Shown here: piece by piece, positions 26,882-35,618 of the stretch
Layout of the letters: the number at the start of each line of letters is the position of its first letter
Position numbering within the stretch: position 1 is the stretch's first letter
NCBI RefSeq assembly: GCF_005047355.1
Contig: NZ_SUMC01000005.1
Location: 1 to 64,000, forward strand
Direction of reading: 5' to 3'
Source: Actinacidiphila oryziradicis
GTDB taxonomy: Bacteria; Actinomycetota; Actinomycetes; Streptomycetales; Streptomycetaceae
Length of the DNA: 64,000 nucleotides
The notes under the pieces: model-generated
The model's input: the letters and a program-made list of their open reading frames with translations, nothing else
Databases searched by the model: none
Told to the model about the DNA's origin: nothing
Translations under genes and position numbers: made by a program

Positions 26882-27342
26882 GCCGCACCCGCCACGGGCA
26901 CGGCCAGCGTCGCCCACACCGTCTTCCCGCCGCCCTCCTTGGAGCGGCTGCCCCAGGTGTCGGAGAGCGCATCGACGAGAAACAGGCCGCGGCCGTCCTC
27001 GTCAACCTTGCTCGCCTGCCGTACCACCGGTTCGGTGTCGGCTCCGTCGTCGACCTCCAGCAGCGCTATCCCGTCCTCCACCTGCAACCGCACCTCGACG
27101 CCGGACGAGCCGCTGTAGCGGATCGCGTTGGCGACCAGTTCGTCCGCCATCAGCACCAGGTCGTCCGTCAGCTGTGGCACGCGCCACCGCCGCAGAGCGG
27201 ACCGCACGGCCGCGCGCACTCGGGCGACGTGCTGCAGGTCAGAGGCGATGTGCACGGCCATTGCCTGGCGCGGACCGGTAGCGACCGGCGATCCGACCGT
27301 GGTGGCCTCCAGGACAGAGGCAGGCGGGTGATTGCGGTACAT
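26878..27342 (-). CDS. RsbW-like ATP-binding regulatory protein (first gene of operon)
   Basis: 154 residues, ATG with GGAG 10 nt upstream. HATPase_c motifs: LVLMADELVANAIRYSGSSG (N-box), LLEVDDGADTEP (G1-like) and GRGLFLVDALSDTWGSR (G2). Anti-sigma-type kinases of this sort are numerous in streptomycetes. Divergent from the HTH-TPR regulator at 27516. Confidence 0.82.
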   Translation of the reverse strand: MYRNHPPASVLEATTVGSPVATGPRQAMAVHIASDLQHVARVRAAVRSALRRWRVPQLTDDLVLMADELVANAIRYSGSSGVEVRLQVEDGIALLEVDDGADTEPVVRQASKVDEDGRGLFLVDALSDTWGSRSKEGGGKTVWATLAVPVAGAA

Positions 27343-27515
27343 GGAGGATCAACTCCAGTGAGCAGGGGGGAGGATGACGGCGGGGACCGCCGCGCGGTAC
27401 GTACTAGTAACCGCCCTGACCGTGACCGTGGGTATGTCGAACCGCACGCGGCGTGCTCGGGCTCAAGATGACGATTTGACTCTCGCTTTACCGGCCGGGT
27501 CGCTACGGTTCCGTC
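27343..27515. promoter_or_regulatory. Divergent promoter region
   Basis: 173 bp between two genes reading apart. TTGACT at 27476-27481 is a good -35 for the rightward gene; a -10 around 27500-27505 (TCGCTA) is weak, and the start codon at 27516 would leave almost no leader. Leftward boxes not identified. Confidence 0.35.
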
Positions 27516-28793
27516 ATGTCCCGCGTACGGAACGAAGTCTTGGCCGCCTGGATGGCCGAGCATGGGATCACCGCTCATGAGCTGGCGGGCCAGCTCAACA
27601 CCGCCATCCGGGCGTTCACCGGCACCTACGGCAGCACCGACAAGCGGGTGGTGTTCCGGTGGCTGTCCGGGGAGGCAACCTGGCCCAACGCCAAGCAGCG
27701 CAAAGCTCTGGAGCAAGTCACGGGCCGTACAGCAGCACAGTTAGGGTTCCGACGCAAGGGCACTGTTCCTGATGCCCCCGCACCGCTGGAAGAGGACCCT
27801 GTGCGCAGACGCGAGTTCATCACGGCCACGACCGGTACCGCCCTCGGCGCCGTCCCCGTCCCCGCCGTCGCTCACCGGGTAGGGACCGGCGACGTCGAGC
27901 GGCTGCAGGCGAAGTTCGCTGGCCTGGTCGCCAGCGACCACCGGCACGGCGGACGTCCGGACATCGAGAATCACGCCAGCGCCCTGGCGGACGAGGCCCT
28001 GGCCCTCCAACAGCGCGGCAGCGCGAGCCAGCGCATCCGCAGTTCCCTGTACAGCACGGCCGCCGCCTTCACCTCCTCCTCGATGTGGGCCGCGATCGAC
28101 GGCCGTCGCTTCGACACCGCGGAGGCCCACCTCCACCAGGCAGTCACCCTGGCCGGCCTCGCGGGCGACCCCGCCATCCAGTTCCGGATCTGGAGCCACG
28201 CCGGCACCCTCTACCGCCACCTGGCGCGGGCCACCGACGCCCTCGCCGCCAACGACGTCGCCCGAGCCCTGGCCGTCACCCGCCGGGACCCGATGTTCGC
28301 CTCCCTCGGCCACGCCCGACACGCCGCGATCCTCGGACTCACCGCCGACACCACCGCCGTACGACGTGCCCTCGGCCACGCCCAGGACGCCCTGGACCGT
28401 GCCGAGCCCGCAGCCCAACGCCCTCTGTGGCTGACCGCGTTCTACGGCCAGTCCGAGCTGGAATCCCTCTCCCTGGCCGCGTATCTGTCCCTGGGCGACT
28501 ACGCACGGGCCGAAACCCACGCCCGCAGCTGCCTGGACCTGCTGCCCGGCCACATGCACCGCTCCCGTGCCATCGCCACCGCCCGCCTGTCCCTGGCCCA
28601 GCTCGGCCACGGTGACCTGGACACCGCCGTCATCACCGCCATGTCCATCCCCACGGACGCCTCCACCAGCCACCCGCGCGTGGTCGGCATCCTTAGCCGC
28701 TTCGGCCGCACCCTGGCAGCCCTCGCGCCGGACAGCGAATCCGCGCGAACCTGGGACGAGTACACCCACGCCAACCGGAGGAACCCGATATGA
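27516..28793 (+). CDS. HTH-TPR regulator, copy 1
   Basis: 425 residues. N-terminal helix-turn-helix (VLAAWMAEHGITAHELAGQL ... VFRWLSGEATWP), then an RRREFI stretch followed by a short hydrophobic segment, then TPR-like helical repeats (WAAIDGRRFDTAEAHLHQAV, YRHLARATDALAAND, ARHAAILGLTADTT). This is the common streptomycete regulator with TPR sensor domain. The downstream GNAT gene starts in a 4-bp overlap. A close paralogue pair follows at 29371. Confidence 0.82.
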   Translation: MSRVRNEVLAAWMAEHGITAHELAGQLNTAIRAFTGTYGSTDKRVVFRWLSGEATWPNAKQRKALEQVTGRTAAQLGFRRKGTVPDAPAPLEEDPVRRREFITATTGTALGAVPVPAVAHRVGTGDVERLQAKFAGLVASDHRHGGRPDIENHASALADEALALQQRGSASQRIRSSLYSTAAAFTSSSMWAAIDGRRFDTAEAHLHQAVTLAGLAGDPAIQFRIWSHAGTLYRHLARATDALAANDVARALAVTRRDPMFASLGHARHAAILGLTADTTAVRRALGHAQDALDRAEPAAQRPLWLTAFYGQSELESLSLAAYLSLGDYARAETHARSCLDLLPGHMHRSRAIATARLSLAQLGHGDLDTAVITAMSIPTDASTSHPRVVGILSRFGRTLAALAPDSESARTWDEYTHANRRNPI

Positions 28794-29338
28794 CCACCGC
28801 CGCCTCCGTCGAACTGCGCCACGTCACCGACGCCCAGCCTGTCTGGCAGACCCTCCTTGACGTCTACGCCGACGTCCGCGCCCCGCTGCTCCACCTGCCG
28901 CACTACGCGGTGGACAGCTTCGGCGAACGCCTGGCCCGGCACGCCAAGGAACCCGGTTTCGAGGCCGTCATCGGCTACGACGGCGACGAGCCGGTCGGCT
29001 ATGCGTACGTCAACACCCTCCAAGGTCACGAGGATCGCTGGTGGGCCCGCACCACCGGGGCCCTCCCCGCAGGCTGCACCGCCATCCCCACCCTGGCCCT
29101 GAAAGAGATCATGGTCCGCACACCCTGGCGGGGCAGCGGCACGGCCCGCCGTATCCATGACGACCTGCTCACCGGACGTCCCGAGGAGCAGGTGACGCTG
29201 ATGGTGAATCCGGCAGCTGGGGACGGCAAGGTCGAAGCCCTGTACGTGGCTTGGGGGTACGAACACGTCGGACAGGCCCAGCCGAGCCCAGGATCCCCGC
29301 CTCTGCACGTCATGATCCGAGCCGTGCAGACTCCCTGA
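28790..29338 (+). CDS. GNAT acetyltransferase, copy 1
   Basis: 182 residues. GNAT features: FEAVIGYDGDEPVGYAYV (beta strands), LKEIMVRTPWRGSGTARRI (acetyl-CoA-binding R/Q-x-x-G-x-G/A loop: RGSGTA), and LYVAWGYEHVG near the C terminus. Substrate unknown; the operon with a regulator suggests small-molecule or antibiotic modification. Overlaps the regulator stop. Confidence 0.82.
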   Translation: MTTAASVELRHVTDAQPVWQTLLDVYADVRAPLLHLPHYAVDSFGERLARHAKEPGFEAVIGYDGDEPVGYAYVNTLQGHEDRWWARTTGALPAGCTAIPTLALKEIMVRTPWRGSGTARRIHDDLLTGRPEEQVTLMVNPAAGDGKVEALYVAWGYEHVGQAQPSPGSPPLHVMIRAVQTP

Positions 29339-29370
29339 CTGCCCGGGCCATGAACCGGAAGGGAGACGCC

Positions 29371-30630
29371 GTGCCGCACACCCCCAACCGCGCCCTTGCC
29401 GCGTGGATGACCGATCACAAAGTCCCCGCGAACAAACTTGCGAGCCTGGTCAACACCGCGCTCGCCAGCCTCGAAGGCACCTACGGCACGACCACCGAGC
29501 GCGCCGTGTTCCGCTGGCTGTCCGGCGAGACCAGATGGCCCCTCCCCCCTACGCGGGCCGCGCTGGAACACATCACCGGACTCACCTGCACCCAACTGGG
29601 GTTCCGCCCCAAAGACGGCACCCCGTCACCACCCGCACCCGAAGAGGACCCTGTGTACCGTCGCGCCTTCATCGCCGCCGCCAGCGCCGCAGGAGCCACC
29701 CTGGCCACCCCCGCCAACACGGCCCCCCGCCGCCTCGGCAGCGGCGACGTCGCCCGCCTCAACGCCAAGCTCGCCGCCGTCGTCTCCATGGACGACCGCT
29801 ACGGCGGCACCCCCGAACTCGAAGCCCACGCCACCGCCCTCACCACCGAAACCCTCGACCTTCAGCAGAACGGCACCTCCAGCGCCCGCGTGCGCTCCGA
29901 GCTCTACGCCGTTGCCGCCGCCTTCATCACCAGCGCCATGTGGGCCGCCATCGACGGCCGCCGCCTGGACGCCGCGCAAGGCCACCTCAACCACGCCGTC
30001 ACCCTCGCCGGCCTCGCCGGCGACCCGGCCGTCCAGTTCCGCGTCTGGGGCCACGCCTCCGTCCTCTACCGCCAGCTCGGCCGCCACACCGACGCCATGG
30101 CAGCCGCCGAAGCCTCCCGCGCCACCGGCATCACCCGCCGCGACCCCATGTACGCCTCCCTCGCCCTGGCCCGCCTCGCCGTCGACCACGCCGACCTCGG
30201 CGACACCCGCACCGCCCTGCGCACCCTCGGCCAAGCCCAGGACGCCTTCGACCGCGCCGACCCCACCCTGCGCCGCCCACCCTGGATGCGCTTCTACGAC
30301 CGCGCGGAACTCGACAGCCTCGCCCTCTTCACCCATCTCCAGCTCGGCCGCTGGGACGAGGCCGAACACCACGCCCACCGCAGCCTCGCCTACCTCCGCC
30401 CCGACCTCCACCGCAACCGCGCCCTCACCCACGCCAACCTCGCCCTCGCCCAGCTCGGACAGGGCGAGCTCGAACCCGCCCTCGCCACCGCCCAGACCAT
30501 CCCGCCGGAGATGGCCCGCAAAGGCCGCATCGGCAAACTCCTCAGCGACTTCACCCGCCGAATGACCGACCTCGCCCCCGGCAGCGCCGGACAGCGCACC
30601 TGGACCGAACACCGGAAGGCACAAGCGTGA
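29371..30630 (+). CDS. HTH-TPR regulator, copy 2
   Basis: 419 residues from GTG 29371, six bases after GGAAGGGAG and giving an N terminus that aligns with copy 1; an ATG at 29350 is also in frame. Same layout as copy 1: HTH (ALAAWMTDHKVPANKLASLV ... FRWLSGETRWPL), YRRAFIAAA stretch, TPR region (MWAAIDGRRLDAAQGHLNHA). Many blocks are identical to copy 1, so the pair arose by duplication, or the two entered together as diverged paralogues. Confidence 0.82.
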   Translation: MPHTPNRALAAWMTDHKVPANKLASLVNTALASLEGTYGTTTERAVFRWLSGETRWPLPPTRAALEHITGLTCTQLGFRPKDGTPSPPAPEEDPVYRRAFIAAASAAGATLATPANTAPRRLGSGDVARLNAKLAAVVSMDDRYGGTPELEAHATALTTETLDLQQNGTSSARVRSELYAVAAAFITSAMWAAIDGRRLDAAQGHLNHAVTLAGLAGDPAVQFRVWGHASVLYRQLGRHTDAMAAAEASRATGITRRDPMYASLALARLAVDHADLGDTRTALRTLGQAQDAFDRADPTLRRPPWMRFYDRAELDSLALFTHLQLGRWDEAEHHAHRSLAYLRPDLHRNRALTHANLALAQLGQGELEPALATAQTIPPEMARKGRIGKLLSDFTRRMTDLAPGSAGQRTWTEHRKAQA

Positions 30631-31187
30631 CCAACACCAGCCCCCTCACCTTCCACCACACCCACGATGTCGAGACGGTACGGCAGCTCCTCCTTGAGAT
30701 CCACGCCGAAGTCCGCGGCGACTTCGGCCTCATGGACCGGCCCTTCTACGCCATCGAGCGCTTCAACGAACGCCTGACCACCTACGCATCACGCCCCGGC
30801 TGGGAAGCCGTCATCGGCTACCAGGCGGACCAGCCGGTCGGCTACGCGTTCGCCACACCGCTCGGCCCCACCACCGCCTGGTGGACTGCCATGCAGGAAC
30901 CGCTACCCGACGACTACGTAGGCGAGACGGGCACACGCACCCTGGCCCTCAACGAAATCCTCGCCCGCAAATCCTGGCGCGGCACCGGCACAGCCTGCCG
31001 CATCCACGAAGAACTCCTCGCCGGACGCGCCGAGCGGCGGGTGACCCTGCTCGTCAATCCGGCGACCGCCGACGGCAGGCTGAAGGCCGTGTATCAGGCA
31101 TGGGGGTACGAACAGATCGGCCACCAACAGCCCTTCCCCGACTCCCCCGTCTTCGCCGCCATGATGCGCGACCCCCTCCACCGCTGA
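30627..31187 (+). CDS. GNAT acetyltransferase, copy 2
   Basis: 186 residues from a GTG overlapping the regulator stop (GTGA). Aligns along its length with copy 1: WEAVIGYQADQPVGYAF, LNEILARKSWRGTGTACRI, LLVNPATADGRLKAVYQAWG. The shared pocket motif RGTGTA suggests an active acetyltransferase. The N-terminal third is the most diverged part, which is where GNAT substrate choice is often set. Confidence 0.82.
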   Translation: MTNTSPLTFHHTHDVETVRQLLLEIHAEVRGDFGLMDRPFYAIERFNERLTTYASRPGWEAVIGYQADQPVGYAFATPLGPTTAWWTAMQEPLPDDYVGETGTRTLALNEILARKSWRGTGTACRIHEELLAGRAERRVTLLVNPATADGRLKAVYQAWGYEQIGHQQPFPDSPVFAAMMRDPLHR

Positions 31188-31489
31188 CCATGCCCCCAAG
31201 TAGCACGGAAGAGGGAAGGTAGACGGTCTGCTGTCCGCGATCACCCCGGAAGGGGCGAGTGATTCTCGCGGTATGCCGGTGCTATGCGGTATGCGCAGGG
31301 TGGAGGCCTGACCGCAGCTCTTGCCAGCCGTACAACGAGGGCTGTGCCTGCTCGACGAAACCGTATTCTTCAGTAGTTCCTGCACGCGCTCGGGCAGAGG
31401 TTCTCGGCCATCGCCGCCGTCGGCGATCACCGGCACCACCCCTGACCACGCCCCGCCGACCTCGCTGGTTCGCCCAGTCGCTTCGAAGG
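31188..31489. other. 302 bp with no recognisable gene
   Basis: Runs between GNAT copy 2 and the GNAT remnant. No frame looks like protein; a short direct region before 31493 merely keeps the remnant frame open. Confidence 0.4.
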
Positions 31490-31621
31490 CAGCGCCGCAT
31501 GCTCCTGGAGACCGGCCGGGACAGCACCGAGGCCCTGGCCATGTACGCCCGATTCGGCTATGAGCCCATAGCCCCGTATGCCCCCGTCCGCCACCTCCTC
31601 ATCAGCCGCGCGGTTGCCTGA
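31490..31621 (+). pseudogene. C-terminal fragment of another GNAT acetyltransferase
   Basis: The end of this frame reads RRMLLETGRDSTEALAMYAR and FGYEPIAPYAPVR, which is the characteristic last beta-alpha-beta part of GNAT enzymes (GFxxxxPY). Nothing N-terminal to it is recognisable. It is not closely related to the two GNAT copies upstream. Confidence 0.6.
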
Positions 31622-31821
31622 CGGAAATCCCGTTGCCTGGTGTTCCTCGGCTGCGTCACAGTGGTCATCACACGCAACGGAGAGGAGCGCGCGATGATCG
31701 TCCAGGAAAGTCAGTCGCAGTCATATCAGCGCACTTCCAGTTTGCCGCAGAGCATCCCCGGGCAGGCCACGTAGCCGTCGACAACGGACGTCGACCAGCC
31801 GCCCGCGGGGAGCCCCCGCCA

Positions 31822-31843
31822 GGGCGGCATTCTTTTGCCGCCC
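31822..31843 (+). terminator. Hairpin before the tRNA cluster
   Basis: GGGCGGCA and TGCCGCCC form an 8-bp stem around TTCTTT, eight bases before tRNA-Gln. It may be a terminator or a processing structure. Confidence 0.5.
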
Positions 31844-31850
31844 GCCCCTT

Positions 31851-31923
31851 TGCCGGATGGTGCAACTGGCAGCACGCCTGACTCTGAATCAGGAGGTTCG
31901 AGGTTCGAATCCTCGTCCGGCAG
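31851..31923 (+). tRNA. tRNA-Gln (anticodon CTG)
   Basis: Acceptor arms TGCCGGA and TCCGGCA pair fully. Anticodon arm CCTGA-CTCTGAA-TCAGG gives CTG. T arm CGAGG-TTCGAAT-CCTCG is perfect. No encoded CCA. Differs clearly from the tRNA-Gln sequence I would expect in a streptomycete chromosome, so it is probably element-borne. Confidence 0.9.
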
Positions 31924-31927
31924 CTTT

Positions 31928-32012
31928 GGAGAGTTGGCCGAGTGGGAAGGCAGCGGCTTGCTAAGCCGTCGTCGGGTGCGAGCCCGCGCGCGTTCGATCC
32001 GCGCACTCTCCG
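31928..32012 (+). tRNA. tRNA-Ser (anticodon GCT)
   Basis: Acceptor GGAGAGT with ACTCTCC; anticodon loop TTGCTAA gives GCT; long variable arm (CGGGTGCGAGCCCG) typical of class II tRNA; T arm GCGCG-TTCGATC-CGCGC. No encoded CCA. Only 4 nt separate it from tRNA-Gln. Confidence 0.9.
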
Positions 32013-32022
32013 CGTACGTCCT

Positions 32023-32114
32023 GGAGGAGCCAGCCGAAAGGTGGCGTCGGCCGCGGTCCCGAAAACCGTCGGGGTGCGTAAGCACCCGTGTGGGTTCGAC
32101 CCCCACCTCCTCCG
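32023..32114 (+). tRNA. tRNA-Ser (anticodon CGA), unusual C33
   Basis: Acceptor GGAGGAG with CTCCTCC; anticodon arm GCGGT-CCCGAAA-ACCGT gives CGA; variable arm CGGGGTGCGTAAGCACCCG; T arm GTGGG-TTCGACC-CCCAC. The base before the anticodon is C where nearly all tRNAs have U33, so this tRNA may be weak or degenerate. Confidence 0.8.
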
Positions 32115-32118
32115 CCCC

Positions 32119-32198
32119 GGGCGAGCTGGGCACTGGTGAGCCCAAGGCCCTGTAAAGGCCCCGCTTCGGCTGTGGAGGTTCGACTCCTCCCTCGCCCA
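32119..32198 (+). tRNA. tRNA-Tyr (anticodon GTA)
   Basis: Acceptor GGGCGAG with CTCGCCC; D arm GGGC-ACTGGTGA-GCCC; anticodon arm AGGCC-CTGTAAA-GGCCC (first pair A-C mismatch) gives GTA; class II variable arm containing GCTTCGGC; T arm GGAGG-TTCGACT-CCTCC. Bacterial tRNA-Tyr is class II, which fits. Confidence 0.85.
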
Positions 32199-32626
32199 CC
32201 CGGTGACGTTGCTGGTCGAGCTCGCGAGCGAACCGGCCCGCGTATTCGGCACCTGAGAGGGCGTTTCATCCCGATTCGAAATGACTGTTTAAAGCATCTC
32301 GCAGTGTTTTGTCTGAACGCTCAGCCGGTCAGTCCGCTGCATACACGGGGCTGGGCAGCCCGCCGACGGTATCCATGAGACCGGCAAAGCGACCAAACGG
32401 GCAGATTTTCAAACCAGACACGCTCCAGGGGATGTTGCGGTCCAAATCGCCGAGTGGGAGGTCGACGGTCGACCTCACAAATCCCCGCAATGGATATTTA
32501 CCCCGTAAGTCAGGCGAGGACCAAACCGGGTGCCAGTATGCAGAAGCAGATGAAGGGCCTGTCGAGGAACTACTGGTTGCTTCCGGGATTTCGGCTCGTT
32601 GATGTGATATAGGGCGTTTCGATGGG
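32199..32626. other. 428 bp between tRNAs and transposase; nothing recognised
   Basis: AT-richer than its surroundings (for example around 32391-32420), with no protein-like frame and no clear tRNA. The left end of the ISAzo13-type element should lie in here, but I cannot identify a terminal repeat. Confidence 0.4.
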
Positions 32627-33563
32627 TTGATCGGGCCATTGCGGGCGAAGCTGGAGGCGGTGGGGCCGTATCTGGATGAACGTCAGCGTCGGCTGTTGTA
32701 CGCGGCGGAGGCGCGGCAGCTCGGACACGGCAGAATCGCCGCCGTCGCCGAGGCCGCAGGCGTCTCCAACGGATGTGTCAGCCGGGGACTTGCCGAGCTG
32801 CAGGAAGGAGCGGAGCCCGATAGCAGGGTGCGCCGCCTGGGCGGGGGCCGCCCGACCTTGACCGAGAAGGACCCGGAACTGCGCCCAGCACTGCTGTCCC
32901 TGGTCGAGGACAGCACACAGGGCGATCCGATAGGGCCGTTGACCTGGACGACGAAGTCGCTGCGGCACTTGGCCCGTGAACTCGCCGCCCAGGGCCGCGT
33001 CGTGGGCCGGGACACGATCGCCACGCTGCTGAAGGAGGCCGGGTTCAGCCTGCGGGGCAACGCCAAGGTCCTGGCAGGCAGCGGCCATCCCGACCGCGAC
33101 GCCCAGTTCCGGCACGTCAACGACAAAGTGCGGGAGTTCCTGGACGCGGGCGACCCCGTGATCAGCGTGGACAGCAAGAAGAAGGAACAGATCGGGCTGT
33201 TCGCCCAGGCCGCGCGGGAGTGGGCCGCTCCCGGCGCGCCGGTGAAGGTCCTCGACCACGACTTCCCCACCCAGGCGGTCGGCACCGCGATCCCGTACGG
33301 CATCTACGATGTCGGGCGCAACACCGGCTACGTCGTGGTGGGCACCGACCACGACACCGCAGCATTCGCGGTGGCCGCTTTGCGCCGCTGGTGGAAGGAG
33401 GAAGGCAGCGCCGCCTACCCGCACGCCCGCCGGCTGCTGATCACTGCGGACGGCGGCGGCTCCAACAGCTCCCGCGCCAAGGCATGGAAGGCCAACCTCG
33501 CCGTTCTCGCCACCGAGACCGGCCTGGAAATCAGCGTGTGCCACCTACCGCCTGGCACATCGA
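32627..33563 (+). pseudogene. ISAzo13-family transposase, 5' part
   Basis: From a TTG start: AVGPYLDERQRRLLYAAEAR, GHGRIAAVAEAAGVS, TWTTKSLRHLARELAAQGR, DPVISVDSKKKEQIG (first catalytic Asp region), YGIYDVGRNTGYVVVGTDHD, LLITADGGGSNSSR (second Asp), and CHLPPGTS at the break. These are the standard blocks of the ISAzo13 DDE transposase. The frame leaves homology at 33563, where a reverse-oriented group II intron begins, and the next family block resumes at 35619. A transposase message would carry the intron antisense and cannot splice it out. Confidence 0.88.
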
Positions 33564-33626
33564 ATAGGGTCGGGGACTGGCGCGGTGACGCAGTACGTGC
33601 GTTCCGTTTCCAGCCCCCGCCACCTC

Positions 33627-33660
33627 GATTCCGTGCATGCGGTTCTCCCGCACACGGCTC
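33627..33660 (-). ncRNA. Group II intron domain V
   Basis: Minus strand reads GAGCCGTGTGCGGGAGAACC then GCATGCACGGAATC: the 34-nt hairpin with GAGCCG start, a GAGA-like tetraloop and closing CGG, the catalytic core of group II introns. It abuts the maturase stop and is 63 nt from the intron 3' end, as expected for domains V and VI. Confidence 0.82.
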
Positions 33661-35038
33661 ACCGACGCCGTTCACCACCGGCATTCGGCTTCCCCCGCCA
33701 GTCCCGGAAGGGCCTGGGGGCGACGACGTTCCCAGAAAGGCTGACCAGGCCCAGATGGTCCGGTGAGGCGTACGCCACCACGTACCGTCCAAAGCCACGG
33801 GAGCGTTTGTGGCGTTTGCCGATGAACAGCGCCATCCGCATCCGCACGTACTCCCTGATCACCCCGAAGCGGTGTGCTGAGTTGCCGTACTTGAAGTACG
33901 CGGCCCAGCCGGTCAGGAACCGGTTGAGGTCCTGAACCACCACCTCGGTCGGCAGCAGCAGCCTGGAGCGGTCCGTCAGTTCCCGGATCCGCTCCCGTGC
34001 GTGCCGCACCGCCTTGTCCGCGGGCCAGCGGGCGAGGAAGGGGAACGGCCGTCTCCCTTTGAGAGCGGGCGCGTTCACCATCCGATGATGAAAGCCGAGG
34101 AAGTCCACTCCCTCGCCTCCCACCTTCAGCTGCACGATCCTGGTTTTGGCTTCCTTCGGCTCCAGGCCGAGCTCGGCCAGCAGTTCCCGAAGCCGCGCCA
34201 GCGCGGCTTCGGCCTGCTTCCGGGATCTGCACATCACCACGGCATCGTCGGCGTAACGCACCAGAACCCCGTGCTCCCGCTCGTCCCATGCCCGGTCAAT
34301 CCGGTGCAGGTAGACATTGCAGAGCAAAGCAGATGCAACCCCGCCTTGTGGGGTTCCGGTGACCGGCCGACGGACCTGCCCCTCCTCCATGACCCCCGCG
34401 CGCAGCATCGCACGCAGCAGCTTCAGGAACGACTGGTCACAGACGCGTTCCTCGACCGCCTGTATCAACTTCTCGATCGGAATCGCCTCGAAGCAGTTGG
34501 CGATGTCCGTCTCCACCACCCAGTTGCGCCCCTGCCAGGACTCATCAATGAGTACCTGGAGCGCATCATGGGCACCGCGCCGGGGACGGAACCCGAACGA
34601 GCACGGAAGGAAATCCGCCTCGAACACCGGCTCCGCCACCAGTTTCCACGCGGCCTGGACGATCCGGTCGCGCACCGAAGGGATCGACAGCGGCCTTTGC
34701 TCCGGCGTGCCGGGCTTGGGTATGAACACCCGACGCGCCGGAAGCGGACGATAGCTGCCCGTCTTCAGCTCCACGGCCAGTTCATCGAGGAGCCGGGCCA
34801 CCCCGTACTCCTCGACCTCCTCCAAGGTGATCCGGTCGATACCCGGAGCGCCGTTGTTCCGACGCACCGCGACCCACCCACGCCATAGGACGTCCCTGCG
34901 CGAGACTTTGTCCATCAGCGCGTGAAACCGCCGTCCGGGATCAGCCTTGGCCGCCCGGTAGAGCGCATGCTGCAAGGCACGGACCGGATCCGAGGGAGAA
35001 CGTCCCCCGTCGGCGGGACTAGCCACCTGGGCACTCAC
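33659..35038 (-). CDS. ltrA: Group II intron reverse transcriptase/maturase
   Basis: 459 residues from GTG 35038 (GGAGGAGGGG just upstream); an ATG at 35092 is also in frame. RT blocks: GAPGIDRITLEEVEEYG, RPLPARRVFIPKPGT, RPLSIPSVRDRIVQAA, GFRPRRGAHDAL, VVETDIANCFEAIP, GTPQGGVASALLCNVYLH, and YADD (about residue 262), then the maturase X region (LNRFLTGWAAYFKYGN). It ends soon after X, with no HNH endonuclease domain. It helps the intron RNA splice and copies it into DNA. Confidence 0.93.
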   Translation of the reverse strand: MSAQVASPADGGRSPSDPVRALQHALYRAAKADPGRRFHALMDKVSRRDVLWRGWVAVRRNNGAPGIDRITLEEVEEYGVARLLDELAVELKTGSYRPLPARRVFIPKPGTPEQRPLSIPSVRDRIVQAAWKLVAEPVFEADFLPCSFGFRPRRGAHDALQVLIDESWQGRNWVVETDIANCFEAIPIEKLIQAVEERVCDQSFLKLLRAMLRAGVMEEGQVRRPVTGTPQGGVASALLCNVYLHRIDRAWDEREHGVLVRYADDAVVMCRSRKQAEAALARLRELLAELGLEPKEAKTRIVQLKVGGEGVDFLGFHHRMVNAPALKGRRPFPFLARWPADKAVRHARERIRELTDRSRLLLPTEVVVQDLNRFLTGWAAYFKYGNSAHRFGVIREYVRMRMALFIGKRHKRSRGFGRYVVAYASPDHLGLVSLSGNVVAPRPFRDWRGKPNAGGERRR

Positions 35039-35618
35039 CGGGCCCCTCCTCCACATCTCTACGCATCGACGAAGTAGCGGCCCTTCCCTCACCGGCGGTT
35101 ATGTTGTCCGCTCGGCTCAAGCAGTACTACGGCCGCCTCTGACGCCCACCCGACCAGCACCCACTTCCCGAGGTCATCGGTTATAGGGCACCCAGCTTCC
35201 AGCGGCATCTGCGCGCAGGCCGCCGGGCCGGGGAGGGCCTCTCCAGTTCCCGCCGTCACTATCCGAACGTTCCGCGCCCCTTACGCCGAAGAGTTCCTCA
35301 CGGCTGCGATTCCAGGGTCTTCGCCGCTTCCATGGCCTTCACCCTGACACTCCGGGCTCGGCTCTCCCTTGTCCCACCTCACGATGGGGATTTTCACGAC
35401 GCGGCAGGCTTCGCTTCATGCTACGGACCGCTCGGTTGCTCCCCCTTGAAGGGCTTTTGACGCTGGGCTCCGACACCGGGCGTTTCCCCCCGATACCGCC
35501 AGCCTGCTACCGGGCCTCCTGGCAGCTACCCGGACCGGACTCACACCGGCAAGCGACGACGAGCTTACGACTGGCGATCAACCGCCTACATGATCGACCT
35601 CCGGTCTTCTGGACGCAC

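Larger units (their letters stand above)
33564..35618 (-). mobile_element. Group II intron
   Basis: On the minus strand the element starts at 35618 with GTGCG (the group II 5' consensus) and ends at 33564 with ...CCCTAT. Removing 33564-35618 exactly rejoins the transposase as PPGTSKWNKVEHRLFS, which fixes both ends. Inside are about 580 bases of 5' RNA domains (35039-35618), the maturase gene, and domain V just after its stop. Confidence 0.9.

Noticed and set aside
32119..32198. Reading the fourth tRNA as tRNA-Thr (TGT)
   Set aside because: Counting the 7-nt loop CTGTAAA from position 32 puts GTA at 34-36, and the long variable arm fits Tyr.
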